A program made the translations under genes and the position numbers. From Phlyctochytrium arcticum (Eukaryota > Chytridiomycota > Chytridiomycetes > Chytridiales > Chytridiaceae): a stretch of DNA of 64,000 nt. Within the stretch, counting starts at the first letter, position 1; each line of letters opens with the position of its first letter. The notes beneath the pieces are model-generated. The model had not been told where the DNA came from. It worked only from the letters and a program-made list of their open reading frames with translations, and did no database searches. The stretch lies in the NCBI GenBank assembly GCA_025602905.1, contig JAHLKI010000001.1, positions 1,736,001-1,800,000 of the forward strand. The letters run 5' to 3'. This document shows positions 51,250 through 63,910 of this stretch, one piece after another.

Positions 51250-51830
51250 GGAAGTTCTTGTGAAGTAAAGCCAGAAAGTAGAATCCGGTGAAAATCTTCG
51301 TTGCGCTCGTTTACTTGTGCTGGCAGCGAGCCACTGATATACCGGACGTGGTGTAGTCGCCAGTGTATGGCGACGGCCCTTATGCCGCATGGTACCAGTC
51401 ACTTTCATAGTCGCGATGAATTCATCGTACTGTAGGCCAGGATAAAATCGGGTGGGTACCAGTAGGTATCCGACATCGATGTGTATTCCTCCGACACAGG
51501 TTGCTCTAAGTGCGAGGGCCATGTTCGCACTTTCTTGATCATAGTCGAGAATAAAGTCCGGGGGATCATCTGAGTAGTACTCCTTTTTCCCCTGCAGCAG
51601 GTGCAATGGGTCCAATGGAGTAAGAACTCTATAGATGAAGTAAGGCCGGAAAGTGGAATCTACAGAAAATCTTCTTTGCGCTCGTTTGCTCTTGTTTCAA
51701 CAATCCTCCGATGTGCGCAGCATGCGGGGGTGGTGTCCGATTCGGGCGTATAGTTCAACTCTCCGCCGCCCTCCAAAGCGTTTCGAAGTTCATTAAGGGC
51801 TTTCTCGTGGACTGGGGGTCTGAAAATGCC
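51250..51830 (-). pseudogene. WYPPDF-family copy D (partial)
   Basis: It contains PPVHEKALNELRNALEGGGE, the SDDPPDFILDYDQESANMAL block and VTGTMRHKGRRHTLA, nearly identical to copy C. The first WYPP motif has lost W and Y by a small deletion. The Arg/Lys/Ser-rich N-terminal block is absent upstream. Confidence 0.45.
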
Positions 51831-51919
51831 TTCGGTAGCGGATCTTGAAACAGCCCTTTGTGAGTTTTGAACAAAACCGTATCTGAAAACTACTAGTCTC
51901 ACCTCCTGCACGTAGCCAC

Positions 51920-52374
51920 TCACACCAACTGATGCATGTGGCTAGGCAACATGTCTGGTGTTATTGGCAATAAACCGGCGGCCCGAGGGTCCATGAGTTC
52001 CTCAATGGTGGCACCGTAAACCCTGGGTTCTATAAAATCAAATCAGTGGGAAAGCCTTTTGGAACGTAGTCTATGAATTACTTACTTCTCAACTGCTTCA
52101 TCCGCGCTTTCTGGTCGCCGTAAATGTCCGGCGCCTTTGGTCGAAACTTATGCTTCCGCCAGAATTTCTTCCAAACGGAATTGGAGGGATATATTTTGCT
52201 GTGCAACTGTGATACACCCATACAGCCTGTCTCTTCCACAAGCGACAAGAGCTCTCGTTTGATAACATCAGATGAGGTTTTGCCGGCGGTTGTTGTCGTC
52301 GCCGCCGCGAGAGATGCATTCGATGTATACGCAGCCTGGTCGGGCAGCGCAAGCGTTGCGGTAGAGCCCATCAA
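51920..52374 (-). CDS. Hypothetical protein with one intron, about 134 aa
   Basis: Exon 1 (52374 to about 52088) starts MMGSTATLALPDQAAY and contains a folded-looking segment, VIKRELLSLVEETGCMGVSQ followed by WKKFWRKHKFRPKAPDIYGD. An intron (about 52030-52087, GTAAGT..TAG) joins KQLR to KPRVYGATIEELMDPRAAGL, ending HMHQLV. No family recognised. Good splice signals and a continuous frame support a real gene. It is embedded among decayed WYPPDF copies, so it may be a remnant of something larger. Confidence 0.4.
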
Positions 52375-52399
52375 CCTGGTCTGGACCTTTTAGGCTATG

Positions 52400-52670
52400 G
52401 CTGACACCGTTCGCGGGAGCAACACGCCAGGGGCGATGGATGGATTGTAGGCCAGACGAAAATCAGGAGGATACCAACTCGTGGTGCTGGTGCAGGTGCT
52501 ATAATGTCCAAATGGCTGAAAGGTTTGAGGTTTATATAAGTCTTCCCGTCAACCACTATCATAATCCATCCCTAGGCACTGCCATCTCCATGATGGGAGT
52601 TCCATAGCGATGGACTGACTGTAGGCCAGAAGGAAATCAGGAGGATACCGAATATGCCGCAGGTGCTATG
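52400..52670 (-). pseudogene. WYPPDF-family remnants (E)
   Basis: Two short minus-strand traces, SWYPPDFRLAY (about 52445-52480) and RYPPDFLLAY (about 52620-52650), each follow a short Ala/Thr-rich stretch. They are decayed copies of the motif. Confidence 0.35.
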
Positions 52671-52850
52671 AAGTGAAGGTTTCGCGTGAAATATTGACGT
52701 GCCGGTTTCGCGTGAACGCTTTCAGGGAAACTCCGACTCAGATTACTCAAGCAATTGCGCAGCCATCACGTGTTTGGCCATCTCGGCGGAAACAACCAAA
52801 AGGTTGTCAACAAGACTTTTTGGACAAATTGTCGAACCAGATCACCCAAC

Positions 52851-53723
52851 ATGAACCGACATGTTGCAAAGGTAAACATACTCTCCCGTCCCTTCTCCAT
52901 ACCCAAATCTAATCCTCGACAAATATATAGCGTCTGGTCAATTCACGACTTGTGTGTCCTCGTCAAGTCCTTCCAGCACCGAGTTTGATACCGGCAAGGC
53001 GGTGGGCGTCCACTGAAGTTCCTACCACCGAGACAGGAGAAGATGCACCTTCCTCAAAATCGTTCGTCCGGCCCGAGGATAGTTATTATTCATGGCATAG
53101 CCTATCATGTAAGAAAACAGAAAAAGCCCTCCCAAGACCTAACGAGAATCATCCTAATAAAGTAAATATAAACAGTAGGAGAACAGAACCCCACCACCAA
53201 AAAACTTCCCGAATTAAACATCCCCCACCTCCCCACCCCACCCTTAACCCACGGCCACCTAACCGCAACCCTGCACCTTAAATCCTTTATGCCCTCCCAC
53301 ATTGATTTCTTCTCCGACTTTGCGATTCATTCCGCCAAAGCGATGGGAATTCCGGTCAGCGAGGTGATTCATATGCCGGTCGACACGTCAAAATGGTATG
53401 TCATCAAGGGCCCCTTTATCCACGCCAAGACCAAGGAAGTGTTTGAGCAGAAGGAGTATGTGAGGGCGGTTCAGGTGTTTGATACCAGTAAGGAGACGGT
53501 CAAGGCCTGGATTGAGTATGTGGTGGGGAATGCCCCCGCGGGCGTGGATGTGTTGGTTGAGCGCTATGAGCGGTTGACGGTGGCTGAGCTACTGGAGACT
53601 GCGGGGACGAGTACGCCTGCTACTACTGCTGAAACTGGAACACCGAAACAGACGTTTGAACAACAGGTCTGGGAACGGGCGGAATCGATTGTCGAGGGGT
53701 GGGGTAAAGGCCGCAAAAAGTAG
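52851..53723 (+). CDS. RSM10: Mitochondrial ribosomal protein uS10m
   Basis: Small-subunit mitoribosomal protein. Three exons are inferred: 52851-52871, 52931-53108 and 53176-53723, all with GT..AG borders that keep the frame. The N-terminus is an import sequence (MNRHVAKRLVNSRLV, then PARRWAS, a likely processing site). The uS10 core follows: LTHGHLTATLHLKSFMPSHI, DFFSDFAIHSAKAMGIPVSE, then KWYVIKGPFIHAKTKEVFEQ and YVRAVQVFDTSKETVKAWIE, all family hallmarks. A C-terminal extension of about 50 residues is Thr/Ala-rich and ends in a basic helix. An ATG at 53289 alone would give a shortened product without the first strand. Confidence 0.85.
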
Positions 53724-54221
53724 ATTTTCTGTACCCGTGGCCCGCTATTCACCCGCCCATGTTTGAGCTTCGTCAACTATTTATGGGGTCGAAATCTGTG
53801 TACTCTCTCTCTCTTTATTTACTGTTTGTTCTCAATGTACATACCTACATACACTCAAATGCCAAGATTCAGGTCATTGCTTTACCAATCTTCCAATTCC
53901 ACACAACTATCAAAAGAAAACGAATGTAGCATAAAACACACTCCACAGGAGCGTAAGAATCATTTTTAAATATTCAAAAAAAGTAGACGAAAAGAAAGAA
54001 CAACAATCAAGAAGACAATAAAGAAGTAAAAAGTACGTGAGAAGATAACGAAAGCGGAAATAGTGGATTTGTTGTTGTTTGAGCGAGTAAAATCTGTACA
54101 GGGTTGGTTGATGAGGTGTTACTTGAGGTATAAAGGGTGTTGATTGTATGAGGTTTGAAGTAGGTTTTGTGTCAGGTGATGGGTGGGTGGGTTGGTGACA
54201 TATGGAGAAGAGAAGACATGA

Positions 54222-55541
54222 TTATATCTCATGAGACGTGGGAGGAGACATGACCATTTTGTCGGCGACGCGTTCGGGCCAAGTACGGACTCTTCGTAAT
54301 GGGTCATAGTCTCCTGCACCTGACTCTTCGGCCGCGACTGCCAGGGACTGTTCAAGACGAGCGCGTCGAACAAGTGTCGAATGCTCTTGACCCAAGCACT
54401 GGATACTCCGCAACCACTTATCGTATTCCTCTCGGGTAACATGTAATCGCCCAGCAACGCCCGTCAAAAACTCGCGTTCCATCGTATTCATGTCGTTAAG
54501 GGGGAGGCCCGTCATTTTCGACCAAGTTTTGTTGGCGTAGCGGTCGTCGGTGTGGTACTTTTGGGCGAGGATGAGGGCCGAGACAAAGACGCGGAATTCG
54601 GAGCCTTCGCCGGTGTGGGATTTGGGGACGGCTTGGCGGAGGCGGGCGACGTAGAGGAGAGCAATGAGGATATGGGGGAGGGAGCAGTTGGCACGGTGGA
54701 TGAGGTTGTGGACGGCTTCAAAGAAGGCGGGGTACCAGCGGGCGGTCCCTGGTGGTGAGACTACGCCGGTGGGAGTCACTGTTGGTGGTGGTGCACCAGC
54801 TTGTTGTTGTTGAGGGTCCTGCTGCTGTGATGGTGGGAGGGGTGATGAAGAGTCGCGGGGTGGTTGGGGGATCCGATGCCAGATGCGGTGGACGGCAAAG
54901 CAGACAAACTCGCTGGCTTCGGCCGAGAGTTTGCCACTTGTTGATGATGATGCTGCTGCCGTGGATGCAGCGGGAGGAGGCGGGGCATTGGGAGCCACTG
55001 TTGACCCTGAAGCCAGCCGTGAATTTGATCTGGTGGGTGGGGGAGGGGCCTGAACATCTGCCGGCTGGGCAATGGGGAATTCGGAATAGGGTGGTGGGGG
55101 AGGGGCACCTTTTGATGTTGGTAGTTCTCGTGGTTGAGGGGGTACTCCACGGATCTGCAAGCCATCCAGCCGAGTGTTGACCGAGTGCATGGAAAAGGAC
55201 TGTTCCTTGTCTGCCGGAGTCAGGAACGTGCCCGAATCTGGAGGTCGAACTGCCGTGGTCGTCGTCGAGGCATGGGTTATTGATGCAGAAGCAAGGGATT
55301 GACCTGCTGATGGGACGGCATATGTATTAGGGTAGAGGGGGTGGGCGGAGGAGAATGCTGGATATATGGGTTGCTGGTGGTGCTGCTGGAGGGGTAACCG
55401 TGGGGGTATTGACGTGGTGGTGGTTGAGGATGAGTATGTGGAGGAGGCTACAAACGTTCCTGATCCCGTCGTCGTCGTCGTCGATGTCTGCATCTGCGAG
55501 GCATATTCGGCAGGAACATGCCGTCGCGGTGGGAGATTCAT
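54222..55541 (-). CDS. Pcl/Pho80-type cyclin
   Basis: 439 aa. A partner of a Pho85-like cyclin-dependent kinase. Residues 1-215 are a low-complexity Ser/Thr/Pro/Gln tail, common in fungal Pcl cyclins. The cyclin box follows at about residues 220-370: FVCFAVHRIWHRIPQP, then FFEAVHNLIHRANCSLPHIL, FRVFVSALILAQKYHTDDRY, NKTWSKMTGLPLNDMNTMER and EFLTGVAGRLHVTREEYDKW, the order and wording typical of the family. A Pro-rich, Gln-rich loop interrupts the first helices. No intron seen within this frame. Confidence 0.85.
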   Translation of the reverse strand: MNLPPRRHVPAEYASQMQTSTTTTTGSGTFVASSTYSSSTTTTSIPPRLPLQQHHQQPIYPAFSSAHPLYPNTYAVPSAGQSLASASITHASTTTTAVRPPDSGTFLTPADKEQSFSMHSVNTRLDGLQIRGVPPQPRELPTSKGAPPPPPYSEFPIAQPADVQAPPPPTRSNSRLASGSTVAPNAPPPPAASTAAASSSTSGKLSAEASEFVCFAVHRIWHRIPQPPRDSSSPLPPSQQQDPQQQQAGAPPPTVTPTGVVSPPGTARWYPAFFEAVHNLIHRANCSLPHILIALLYVARLRQAVPKSHTGEGSEFRVFVSALILAQKYHTDDRYANKTWSKMTGLPLNDMNTMEREFLTGVAGRLHVTREEYDKWLRSIQCLGQEHSTLVRRARLEQSLAVAAEESGAGDYDPLRRVRTWPERVADKMVMSPPTSHEI

Positions 55542-55593
55542 CTTTGGGTTTGCAAGTAGTGCTCGTTGCCCGTACTAACGTGTGAAAACTCAA

Positions 55594-57226
55594 TGGTGGA
55601 TTGTAAAAGAAAGGGTAGCAGCTAATGCGAGATAAAAAGTAAGTTTCTTATGAGCGGTAAACGGAAAGAACTGCTTTACCTGTAGGATTGGCTGTTGCTC
55701 TGGCTGTGTGTTGGGTGTTGCGAAATGAGGTCAGGACAATAGTGGAGGGGCTGTGTGATTCGGTCGGGACTCGAGCAACTTCTTTCTTGCGACTTTTGCC
55801 TTCTGGAACCGACGAGTCTCGTAGGTTCTTGTTCTAGTTGTGCTGGTTGATGTTCTCTGAAATGGCAAGGAAAATACTAGTGCTCAATGCCCAAAATGCC
55901 GCTGGCAAGAAACGACCGACGGCTCTCTGCCGAAATCCGCGAGACTCAGCTTTCCGCGGGCTGACGTGGATCGAACCGCTTGCATTCGAGTGCCCGCATC
56001 AGCCCGCCCAAAATCCACGGCTCTGGCTCGCGGATTCTCGCCGGGAACCTTGGAATTTGTTGGAAGAGCCGTTGCTGCCGTAACAAACTCGGACATGAAT
56101 CTGAATATGAAAACCCGGAGAAGGCCGAGCTGGCTGTCTGGACTGTGCTTTATTGTCATATCATTGATATCAGAGGATCGCACCTGTCCCGCTGGCCGAA
56201 CTGGATGCTTCATTCATGGTCTGGGGATGCGACAGGATGAAACCCACGCAGACGAGCTGACTCCCTGCTGTGGTGGGAAGGGGCACTCATTCCAGACATT
56301 TTCAGCCAGCCAGCAAAGCAAAGCACCGCCAGCCAAAAGCCTCGGATGTTGATTCATCAGCTCCCCGCACCGCCGAGGTTGGAGACGTTGGGGTGCTAAT
56401 AAACCCCGGATTCTGGGTGGAGATCGGAAGCATGCAGCATTGTAGACATCATACTCATACTCGAGTAGCAGTGAAGCCAGACAGTACGGTATCATATATA
56501 TGTCTTGCGCTGTGCATCTCGCCCGATCCTGCCATCGAAATCCCAGCCTTTCATAATCCCCTCTCGATCCAGGTGGGTCTTGCATGCGCATATACTGTAA
56601 TTCCGCAGATGCACAGGGTAAGGTTATAGGCGTCATCTCGTAGTTCAATCACAGATGGCTGCGTTGGCTGCGTTGGTGCGAATAACAAATCTCGTTAGAT
56701 ATGACATAGATCAGAGAAATACCACCATCGTGCAGCTATTAGTTCACCCAGTGAGGCTGAAGATCGTTAGCATTGTAACAGCAGCCTCGCGTTGAGAACA
56801 TCATCAAACCCAGCCCAGCCAGAAATTTCGTAAATTGGGCGGAAGTTCAGGCAGGCTGGCGGTGTTTGTGAACTTTGTGTGCTGGATGCTATACTGGAAG
56901 TTCAGACGAGCCAGTCCATTGATGCACTGATGCAGCGGTGGGAAAAAGTTTAGACCCAGCTCATTTACGCCTGTTGCGGGCAAATGACTGGTGGCGGGCA
57001 AGTTCATGAAGTGTCACCCCGAATTGCATTAATCCCGTCCACGATTCCACGATTTCCGCTCAAATGTTTTTTTGATTTCGTCGACGGCCAAGGCAAAAGG
57101 CAAGGAAAAGGTCCAATTTGACAAAGCATTCATTCATCAAAGGTGCCGTTGGTGGTGGCTATAGATCTTCTAGGCACTTCCTTGAACCACCTTAGATATA
57201 GAGTCTAGAGAACGGATGCCCGCATT
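55594..57226. other. Intergenic, no feature recognised
   Basis: About 1.6 kb between the divergent cyclin and GNAT-like genes. Overlapping frames up to 144 codons near 55840-56650 occur on both strands and resemble nothing known. Confidence 0.4.
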
Positions 57227-58350
57227 ATGACAGTCATGACACCCCAGATCCATACATTGATCCCACCTCCCTCGGCCGCCACCTTCTCTTTCCTCGCCAA
57301 GCTACTCGACTCGCACCCCTACTCATCATGGGCCCTGCATCTCGAAGGACTCCTGCGACATCCCACCGAAAAATCTCGCCTCGTTCTGGCCGTGTCATCC
57401 CTCCCTGATGACCCCACCTCCAACATTGAATCATTCCTCACCATCGACAATCTCGTCAATCTGGCCATCATTGTCCTGCCCTCACTCCCCACCACCACAC
57501 AGACCAAATGCACCCACCCCGTCTCAATCTACACCCTCTTTCCCGATGTCGGCATCCCAGCTCTCCTCCTCAGACTGCATTCCATGCTCGAAATCCATTT
57601 CCGTACCCCAGAGTATCATACTTACTTGGCCTATTTCATGTTTCATGCATACCACAGTGAATCCGTACCTGGACTGGCCCATCTGAGTTCGGACCAGTAT
57701 GAAATGTTGGTTGTCAAATTGGATAGTGTAGAGTTGGGACCAGGCGAATGGGAGGTCGGGAGTACTGTCGAAGTTAAAAACGGGATCCGGGGCCAAATCG
57801 TGACATTTCCCGAAGACCAACTGGACGTCGTCAAAGCTCATTCCAGTATCCCATTACCAGAAGGCTACCTCCTCTCCCTCCTCCGTCAAACCCGCCACAA
57901 TTTCGGTCTCCTCCTTCCCCCAACCCCCACTTCTCCCCTCACAGACCCGTTAACTCCGGCAACCTGGGCCCTCACCCACCGCGACCACTCCCTGGGCCAA
58001 ATCGCCACCCTTCCCGCCTGGAAAAATCACGGCCTGGCCACCCTCATCACGAAAACGGCCATTGCCTCACATAAACGCGCTGGAGAACGCTACTGCTGGG
58101 TCTATGTTGCATCGTATAATGTTGGATCACTGGCCTTGTCACGAAAATGTGGAATGCGGCCTTGGGAGAAAGTGGTCAGGGGTGGAGCGCCGGGTCAAAC
58201 GGTGCCGACGCTCTTCTCGTGGATTCGGGTTGCCCCGGGCGTTTTTAAAGACTATGTGAGTTCCTCTTATTGTCCTTGCTAGCATTTCACAGGGATTGAT
58301 CATACTTCTTCTGTTTTGAATCGTAGGTGGAAGCACATACTAGTACCTGA
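57227..58350 (+). CDS. GNAT-fold N-acyltransferase (glycine N-acyltransferase-like)
   Basis: Exon 1 57227-58255 and a short exon 2 58327-58350 (intron GTGAGT..TAG), giving about 350 aa ending KDY-VEAHTST. The C-terminal 110 residues have the FR47/GNAT pattern: ATWALTHRDHSLGQIATLPA (central strands), WKNHGLATLITKTAIASHKR (the acetyl-CoA-binding loop, here with NHGLA, and helix) and YNVGSLALSRKCGMRP, typical of the family. The N-terminal half matches the less conserved helical part of glycine N-acyltransferase-like proteins. Substrate unknown. Confidence 0.75.
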
Positions 58351-58767
58351 TAGACGATGTAGATGACCGCGGACTATAGGATACCCCACAAACTACATGT
58401 ACAATTAGAAATACATATACCAGCGCTTTCCGCAAAGTCCGCACGAAACATGCTTTTACCTGAGACTTTATCGGTCTGGACCCAAATGCCTCCATTGTAC
58501 AAAGTAGCGGATAGGAAAAAAATTGGGAGGACACTCCTTTTGGCAGCAATGGAACAATCACGCGTGGGAAATACCATTTTTGAACTATGCGGACCCACGT
58601 TTTGCTCAAAGCCTCGCCAAAGATCCAAATACATTAGAAGATAATAAATACATCCTTTGCCGCTCAATTTCCCATTACAAGTTAAGGGAAAAGCACCCCC
58701 CAAAAAAAGAAAAGTTGAAATGGTTGCCGTTCAGATCTCCCCCTTTTCCCTCGCAGCAAGGTACTCA

Positions 58768-61700
58768 CTATGCAATTTCTCCTGCCCACTCCACTCCTTC
58801 TCCATCTTTTTCCGTCGACTCTTGGTAACCGCCTCCCCATCCTTATCAGTCACAGGCAGTCCACGCTCATCCCACTCTTTAAACTCGTCCGTTTTGAATA
58901 ATTCCGAGGGAGGAGTTTTGCCTTTTAGGAGGCGTTCGACGCGTTTGGCTTCGAGAGCGGCCAGACGGTCGGCTTTTTGTTGTTGGTTGGCGAGTTCTTT
59001 GGCCCGTTTTTCTTCACGTTGGGAGAGGAGAGTTTCGCGGGGGACCAGTTTTACGAGGGCTTTGCCGTCTATTCAAAAGTAATTTAGTTTGAGATGCAAA
59101 AGCAGGTGTGAAAGGTTTATGGGTTGAATACCTTCACGATCATCCAATGCAACCCCCAATTCGACCATATCCTCATCACGGAGTTTATCGCAAAGCTGTA
59201 ACAACTCTTTATGATCTAGTAAAAGAAAAAATGAGTATTGGTGGGGGCAAACGCGCTCCTCCGAAATTTAGACAAAACGTACCGCCTTTTTGTTGCGCAA
59301 GCTCCCGGACTTGATCTCGGAAAGTGGATAGGGCGTAGAGGTACGGCATAACCGTTTCTTCCGTCTATTCAAAAATTCAAAAATCAAAATCACACTCCAA
59401 CCCATGTCAAAAGAAATCACTTACAGTTCCAGCCCCAGCACTCTCTCCAACCTCCGGGTTAGCGTCAACCATCACTCCAAACACGCGCAACATCCTCGAG
59501 ACGTATTTGCCCACTTTGGCGACAACCTCCCCGTTCGGGGACCGTTTGGCGGTGAGGCAGTCTTGGTAGTATGTATTGGTCGTTGAGACCAACTCCCGGA
59601 GTGCGTTGAACGCCGTTGGGGTATCGAAGGAATCGCAGAGGGCGGCGTGGACGGATTGTTCTGTTGCGCGGAGTCTGTGGGAACATAGGGGTTAGGAAGG
59701 GATGGGTGAGAAGATGATATATGAACGTTACTTGGTCACGAGGTCCTTTTCGGCTTCGCGGTAATTATGGGCACCAGTGAATGTATACGAGTTGGCTTGT
59801 TCACGAACCACAGCCTTTACGTTGGCCAAAAAGTTCTATAACAACCCCAAATCAATCAATTTCCAATTCATCTCCCTCCACCCAACAAAAAACACTCATA
59901 CCTGAATAGCACTCTCAACACTTTTGGCTTCCTTGACTCCACCCCGGCCAAAATCCAGAGTCGCATCCCACTTATGCAACAAAAACATGATTCGGATTTG
60001 AGCCGCCGAGTTTTCTTTGAGGGCATCTTGGATAGTCACAAAATTTTTAAGGGATTTCGACATTTTTTGGCCTTCAATGTGTAAATGCCCGGCATGGATA
60101 AAGTAGTTCACCCACTGGGAGCAGTCGTAATGGCCCTATAAGTGGCTGTTAGAGATCATTGTTTTTGAGGTTCGGGAGGTGGGGGAGTGTGATGTAGAAG
60201 GGGGGAATGTCAGGGGATGGAACGAGAACAGAGGAAAACGGTATTCGCTCTGGCCAGAGAAACCCCTGTTCAGAATAATTCTGGACCTTTTACTTGCATA
60301 ACAAGCTCGAGAACCAAAACCATTCTGATTGTATGTTGAAAGAGAGAGTGTGAAGCGAGATCCCATCAAGTAAAACACATGCCATGATAGCAAAAAAGGT
60401 ATTGCTTCTACGTAAAACTCCCGTCTTTCGGAGAATAGTGGTGGGAAAAAAGGAGTGCATGGGCTCATGAATCTTACCTCGGATTGAGCGAGTTCATTGT
60501 CGTGATGAGGGAAAGCCAGGTCAATTCCGCCAGAGTGGATGTCGAGTTGTTGTCCCAAAACTTCGCTAGCCATCGCACTGCACTCTATACAAGAAGAAAA
60601 TGTAAGCACAAGAGCAAATGCGCACAACAAATTGTTGAAATGCCGTACCGATATGCCACCCGGGACGTCCGGCACCCCAGGGTGATGGCCAAGCGGGTTC
60701 ACCCGACCGAGAGCCCTTCCACAAAGCAAAATCTGCAGGATTTTTCTTCCCTTGTGTATCAGCCGTCAATTCGCCCTCTCCTTCCTGCATCAATTTGGTG
60801 TTTCCCGCCGACCATGGCTCCAATTTTGCATAGTCGTGGTTGGGAGCTTTATCAAATTTGACCGTATTAAAGTAGACGGATCCACCGGCTTCGTACGCGT
60901 ATCCGTTCTCGATGATGCGCTCAATGTAAGTCACAATTTCGGGAACGTACTCGCTGACGCGGGTGAGCACGTCTGGACGCTTGATGTTCAAAGCGTCCAT
61001 GTCCCGGAAATATTCTGCTTCCCAAAATGCTGCAAAATCGCGAAAGATTTTGGGGTCGGTGACTGTTTCTTTATACCGAGAGTCAAGATGGCCGGCGACG
61101 ATATCGCGGCTAGCGTCCAAAAGCGTGTCGGCATCTGCTTTGCTGGCATTTCCAGCTTTGAGGGCTGACTGCGCGACTTGCAGCGCATCTGCAGCCCTGA
61201 CGGCTGTCTTGACGTAAAGATCATACTTTGCCTCTTCTGCTGCCTCGGGAATGCCCCCGTTTTGGTACTTGTGCACAAACGCCGCGAGACTCTCGAGAGA
61301 GGTAGGAGCATTGGTCTTGAATTTTGATTTGACGTATTCAGTCCATGCCTCTTGGACTTGATGAATCAATTGTTTGGAAAGCGAGGATGTATCGGTTTTC
61401 AGTTTCTCAAACAGAAACTTGTAGCGTGCTTCCCGAATAATCTAACCGGCCATTGTTACTTCCAATCCCATAAACGAAAAATGTCGATTAAAAATACCTT
61501 GTCGTCAATATCTGTGATGTTCATGACGTAGAAAACGTCATAGTTGAAATAGTCTTCCATAATTCGGCGAAGAATGTCAAAAGTTATGTACGCCCTGCGT
61601 GGTTAGAGAAAATTGTCAATACATTTTGGCATTTCCGTACGTGAGCCCCTCCGGCAGAGATATACCTAGCATGACCCATGTGGGATTTATCGTAAACTGT

Positions 61701-61919
61701 TGGTCCGCAAGAATACCAACCCACGCTCTTGCCGGAAATCGGTATAAACTCTTCCTACAATTGAAAATGTTGCCATGAATACTCTTGAACATAAACAAAC
61801 CAAGATCGTATTTCGAAACTTACTTTGGACTTTGTCATGGAATTGCTAATCTTGAGTTTGGGAACCGCTGATCCGGCAGGCTTGAGCCATTCGGGTTGCT
61901 TTATGGCTGTCGACGACAT
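58768..61919 (-). CDS. CARS1: Cysteinyl-tRNA synthetase
   Basis: It charges tRNA-Cys with cysteine using ATP. About ten exons. The N-terminus is [16 protein letters not shown] (61919). Next come [20 protein letters not shown], with HMGH as the class I HIGH motif, and [16 protein letters not shown] CysRS insertion domain follows ([20 protein letters not shown]). [20 protein letters not shown] provides zinc-site residues, and [15 protein letters not shown] the KMSKS loop. The C-terminal anticodon-binding part ends in a Lys/Arg/Glu-rich extension typical of cytosolic eukaryotic enzymes. An in-frame upstream ATG at 62060 adds 47 basic, Ser/Thr-rich residues that look like a mitochondrial presequence. 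The stop at 58768-58770 sits within a possible GTGAGT donor, so the end is slightly uncertain. Confidence 0.9.
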
Positions 61920-62446
61920 TGGAGAGAATTTCACAGTGGTGGTGGGTGTGGGACTAATCAGGCGGAAATGTGTGGGTCGCCAACGTCCTTGAAGGTGAAG
62001 CTGGCGGTGTAAGAAACTCTGCGAAATGGAGACTGCTCGGCTGCTGCTCCTTATAAGCATGAACGGACGGAAGCAATAGCGGTGTGCGGTGCTTTTTTGG
62101 CGGCCTCTCGTTTCAAACTTTCAACGGAATCATTCGAGTCATGATCCATGAGCTGCGCCACTCGACGCTTTGGCGTTTGGCGTTTTTGGGATTGGGAAAT
62201 TGGCAACCGGAGCACTCCGACAAACGACAATTAACTCCGACGAGACTATAACGAAGGGTACTGAGTTTGCCAGCACAAGTTCTGGCGTCTCTTCACTTCG
62301 TTGCAAGATCACAGTCAAGGCACTGCCGGAAAACACTCGGTCAAGTCTACTGGAGTGCTTCCTGGAGTGCTTCCTATTCCACACAGCCGATCAAAACTCC
62401 TCCTAGAGCTTACAATATTTGCGTTGCGACCTATTGGCCAACAACC

Positions 62447-63879
62447 ATGGCCAAACCTCAAAGACCTGAACCGCACGTGGACCCCGGTGGCAGTAGACTG
62501 GACTTTCTAGTCCCTCCTCACGGAACCCACCACGTTAACCCTGAAGAGTTCCAGCAACCCCCTCTGGAACGGCTTTGGATCCCAAATGGGACAAAGTTGA
62601 CTGGGACGTTCGAGGATCGGTTATCTGAAGAGATTGATCTCTTTGTGAAATACATGGGTCCTACCCAAGAGGAGATTGATCTTCGTAAAGTTGTGGTGTC
62701 GAGATATGAACAGGCTTTGCGTCCAATCTTTCCCAAGTGTCAGTTGAGACTTTTTGGGTCACTGGGAACAGAGTTACTTTTGCCAACGAGTGACATCGAT
62801 GTCATCTTGCATAATCCGGACGAGGCTATCGACACGTTGACACAAAAGATTATGGCCAAACGATTGCGAAAGGCAAGGCCAGCTATCTCGAGGATGATGG
62901 AGAGGATCTTCGTTTTACCGCACGCTAAAATTCCCATCCTTCAAGGCTTTGATAGGCACACGGTAAGTTAAGCTTCTTTAAGTTGATGGAGTGAGTAAGC
63001 CGAACGGCAATTTTTTTCGCTAGAAAATTAAACTGGACATATCATACAACAATCTCAAACCCCTGGACCAAATTCAGACCGTCCGGGGGTTTCTAAGAGA
63101 CCTTCCGCATCTCCGAGAACTTGTTCTCGTCATGAAACAGTTCCTGCATTGCCGACAAATGGATGACGCGAGTATCGGTACTATTGGTGGGTATACGCTT
63201 GTCCTTTGGATGGCTGCCTTCCTCAAAATGCATCGCGATATATTTCCACATCGCTATGTCACTGCACCGACCGATGGTGGCAACGTGAGCTATGCGGATG
63301 TCGTGCGTAATCCTGCATTGCGTTCTCCATCCGCTGGCCATCTGCTACTAGACTTTTTTCTTCTTTTTGGTCGTGTATTTGACTATAGGGAACACGGGCT
63401 GTCACCAGGCGATCCTGATAAAGAATGGGTTTTCCTGAAAAATGGGGGCCGACCTTACGTTACGAGTGCGGCTGTGAATGCCTGGTCGCTTGTTATCCTT
63501 GATCCCAACAATCTCACTGGAAATGTGGCAGCGCCAGCACACAAGATTGATCGAGTTACATCTCATCTTGCGATGGCATACGAGGTTTTGATGTCTGCGA
63601 AGGATAACCTCGTAGATAAGACTGGGCCTGAGGGTTCCATTCTTGGCCAGATTCTCCGTGTTGAGCGGGAGACGCTTGAGGGTCGGCCGCGGTTTGTAGC
63701 GCCAACACAGGTGCCCAAATCGAATGGACCAGCAAACCCCCCGGGCTCGCCCGCCCAGAGCAGAAAGAGAAAGCGCGAGCAGCAACAGCAGCAGCAACTA
63801 CAACAACAACAGCAGCAAAAGCAGCAACAGCAACAGCAGCAAAAGCAACAACAGCAGCAGCAACAAAATAAAAAGCAAA

Positions 63880-63910
<31 letters not shown>

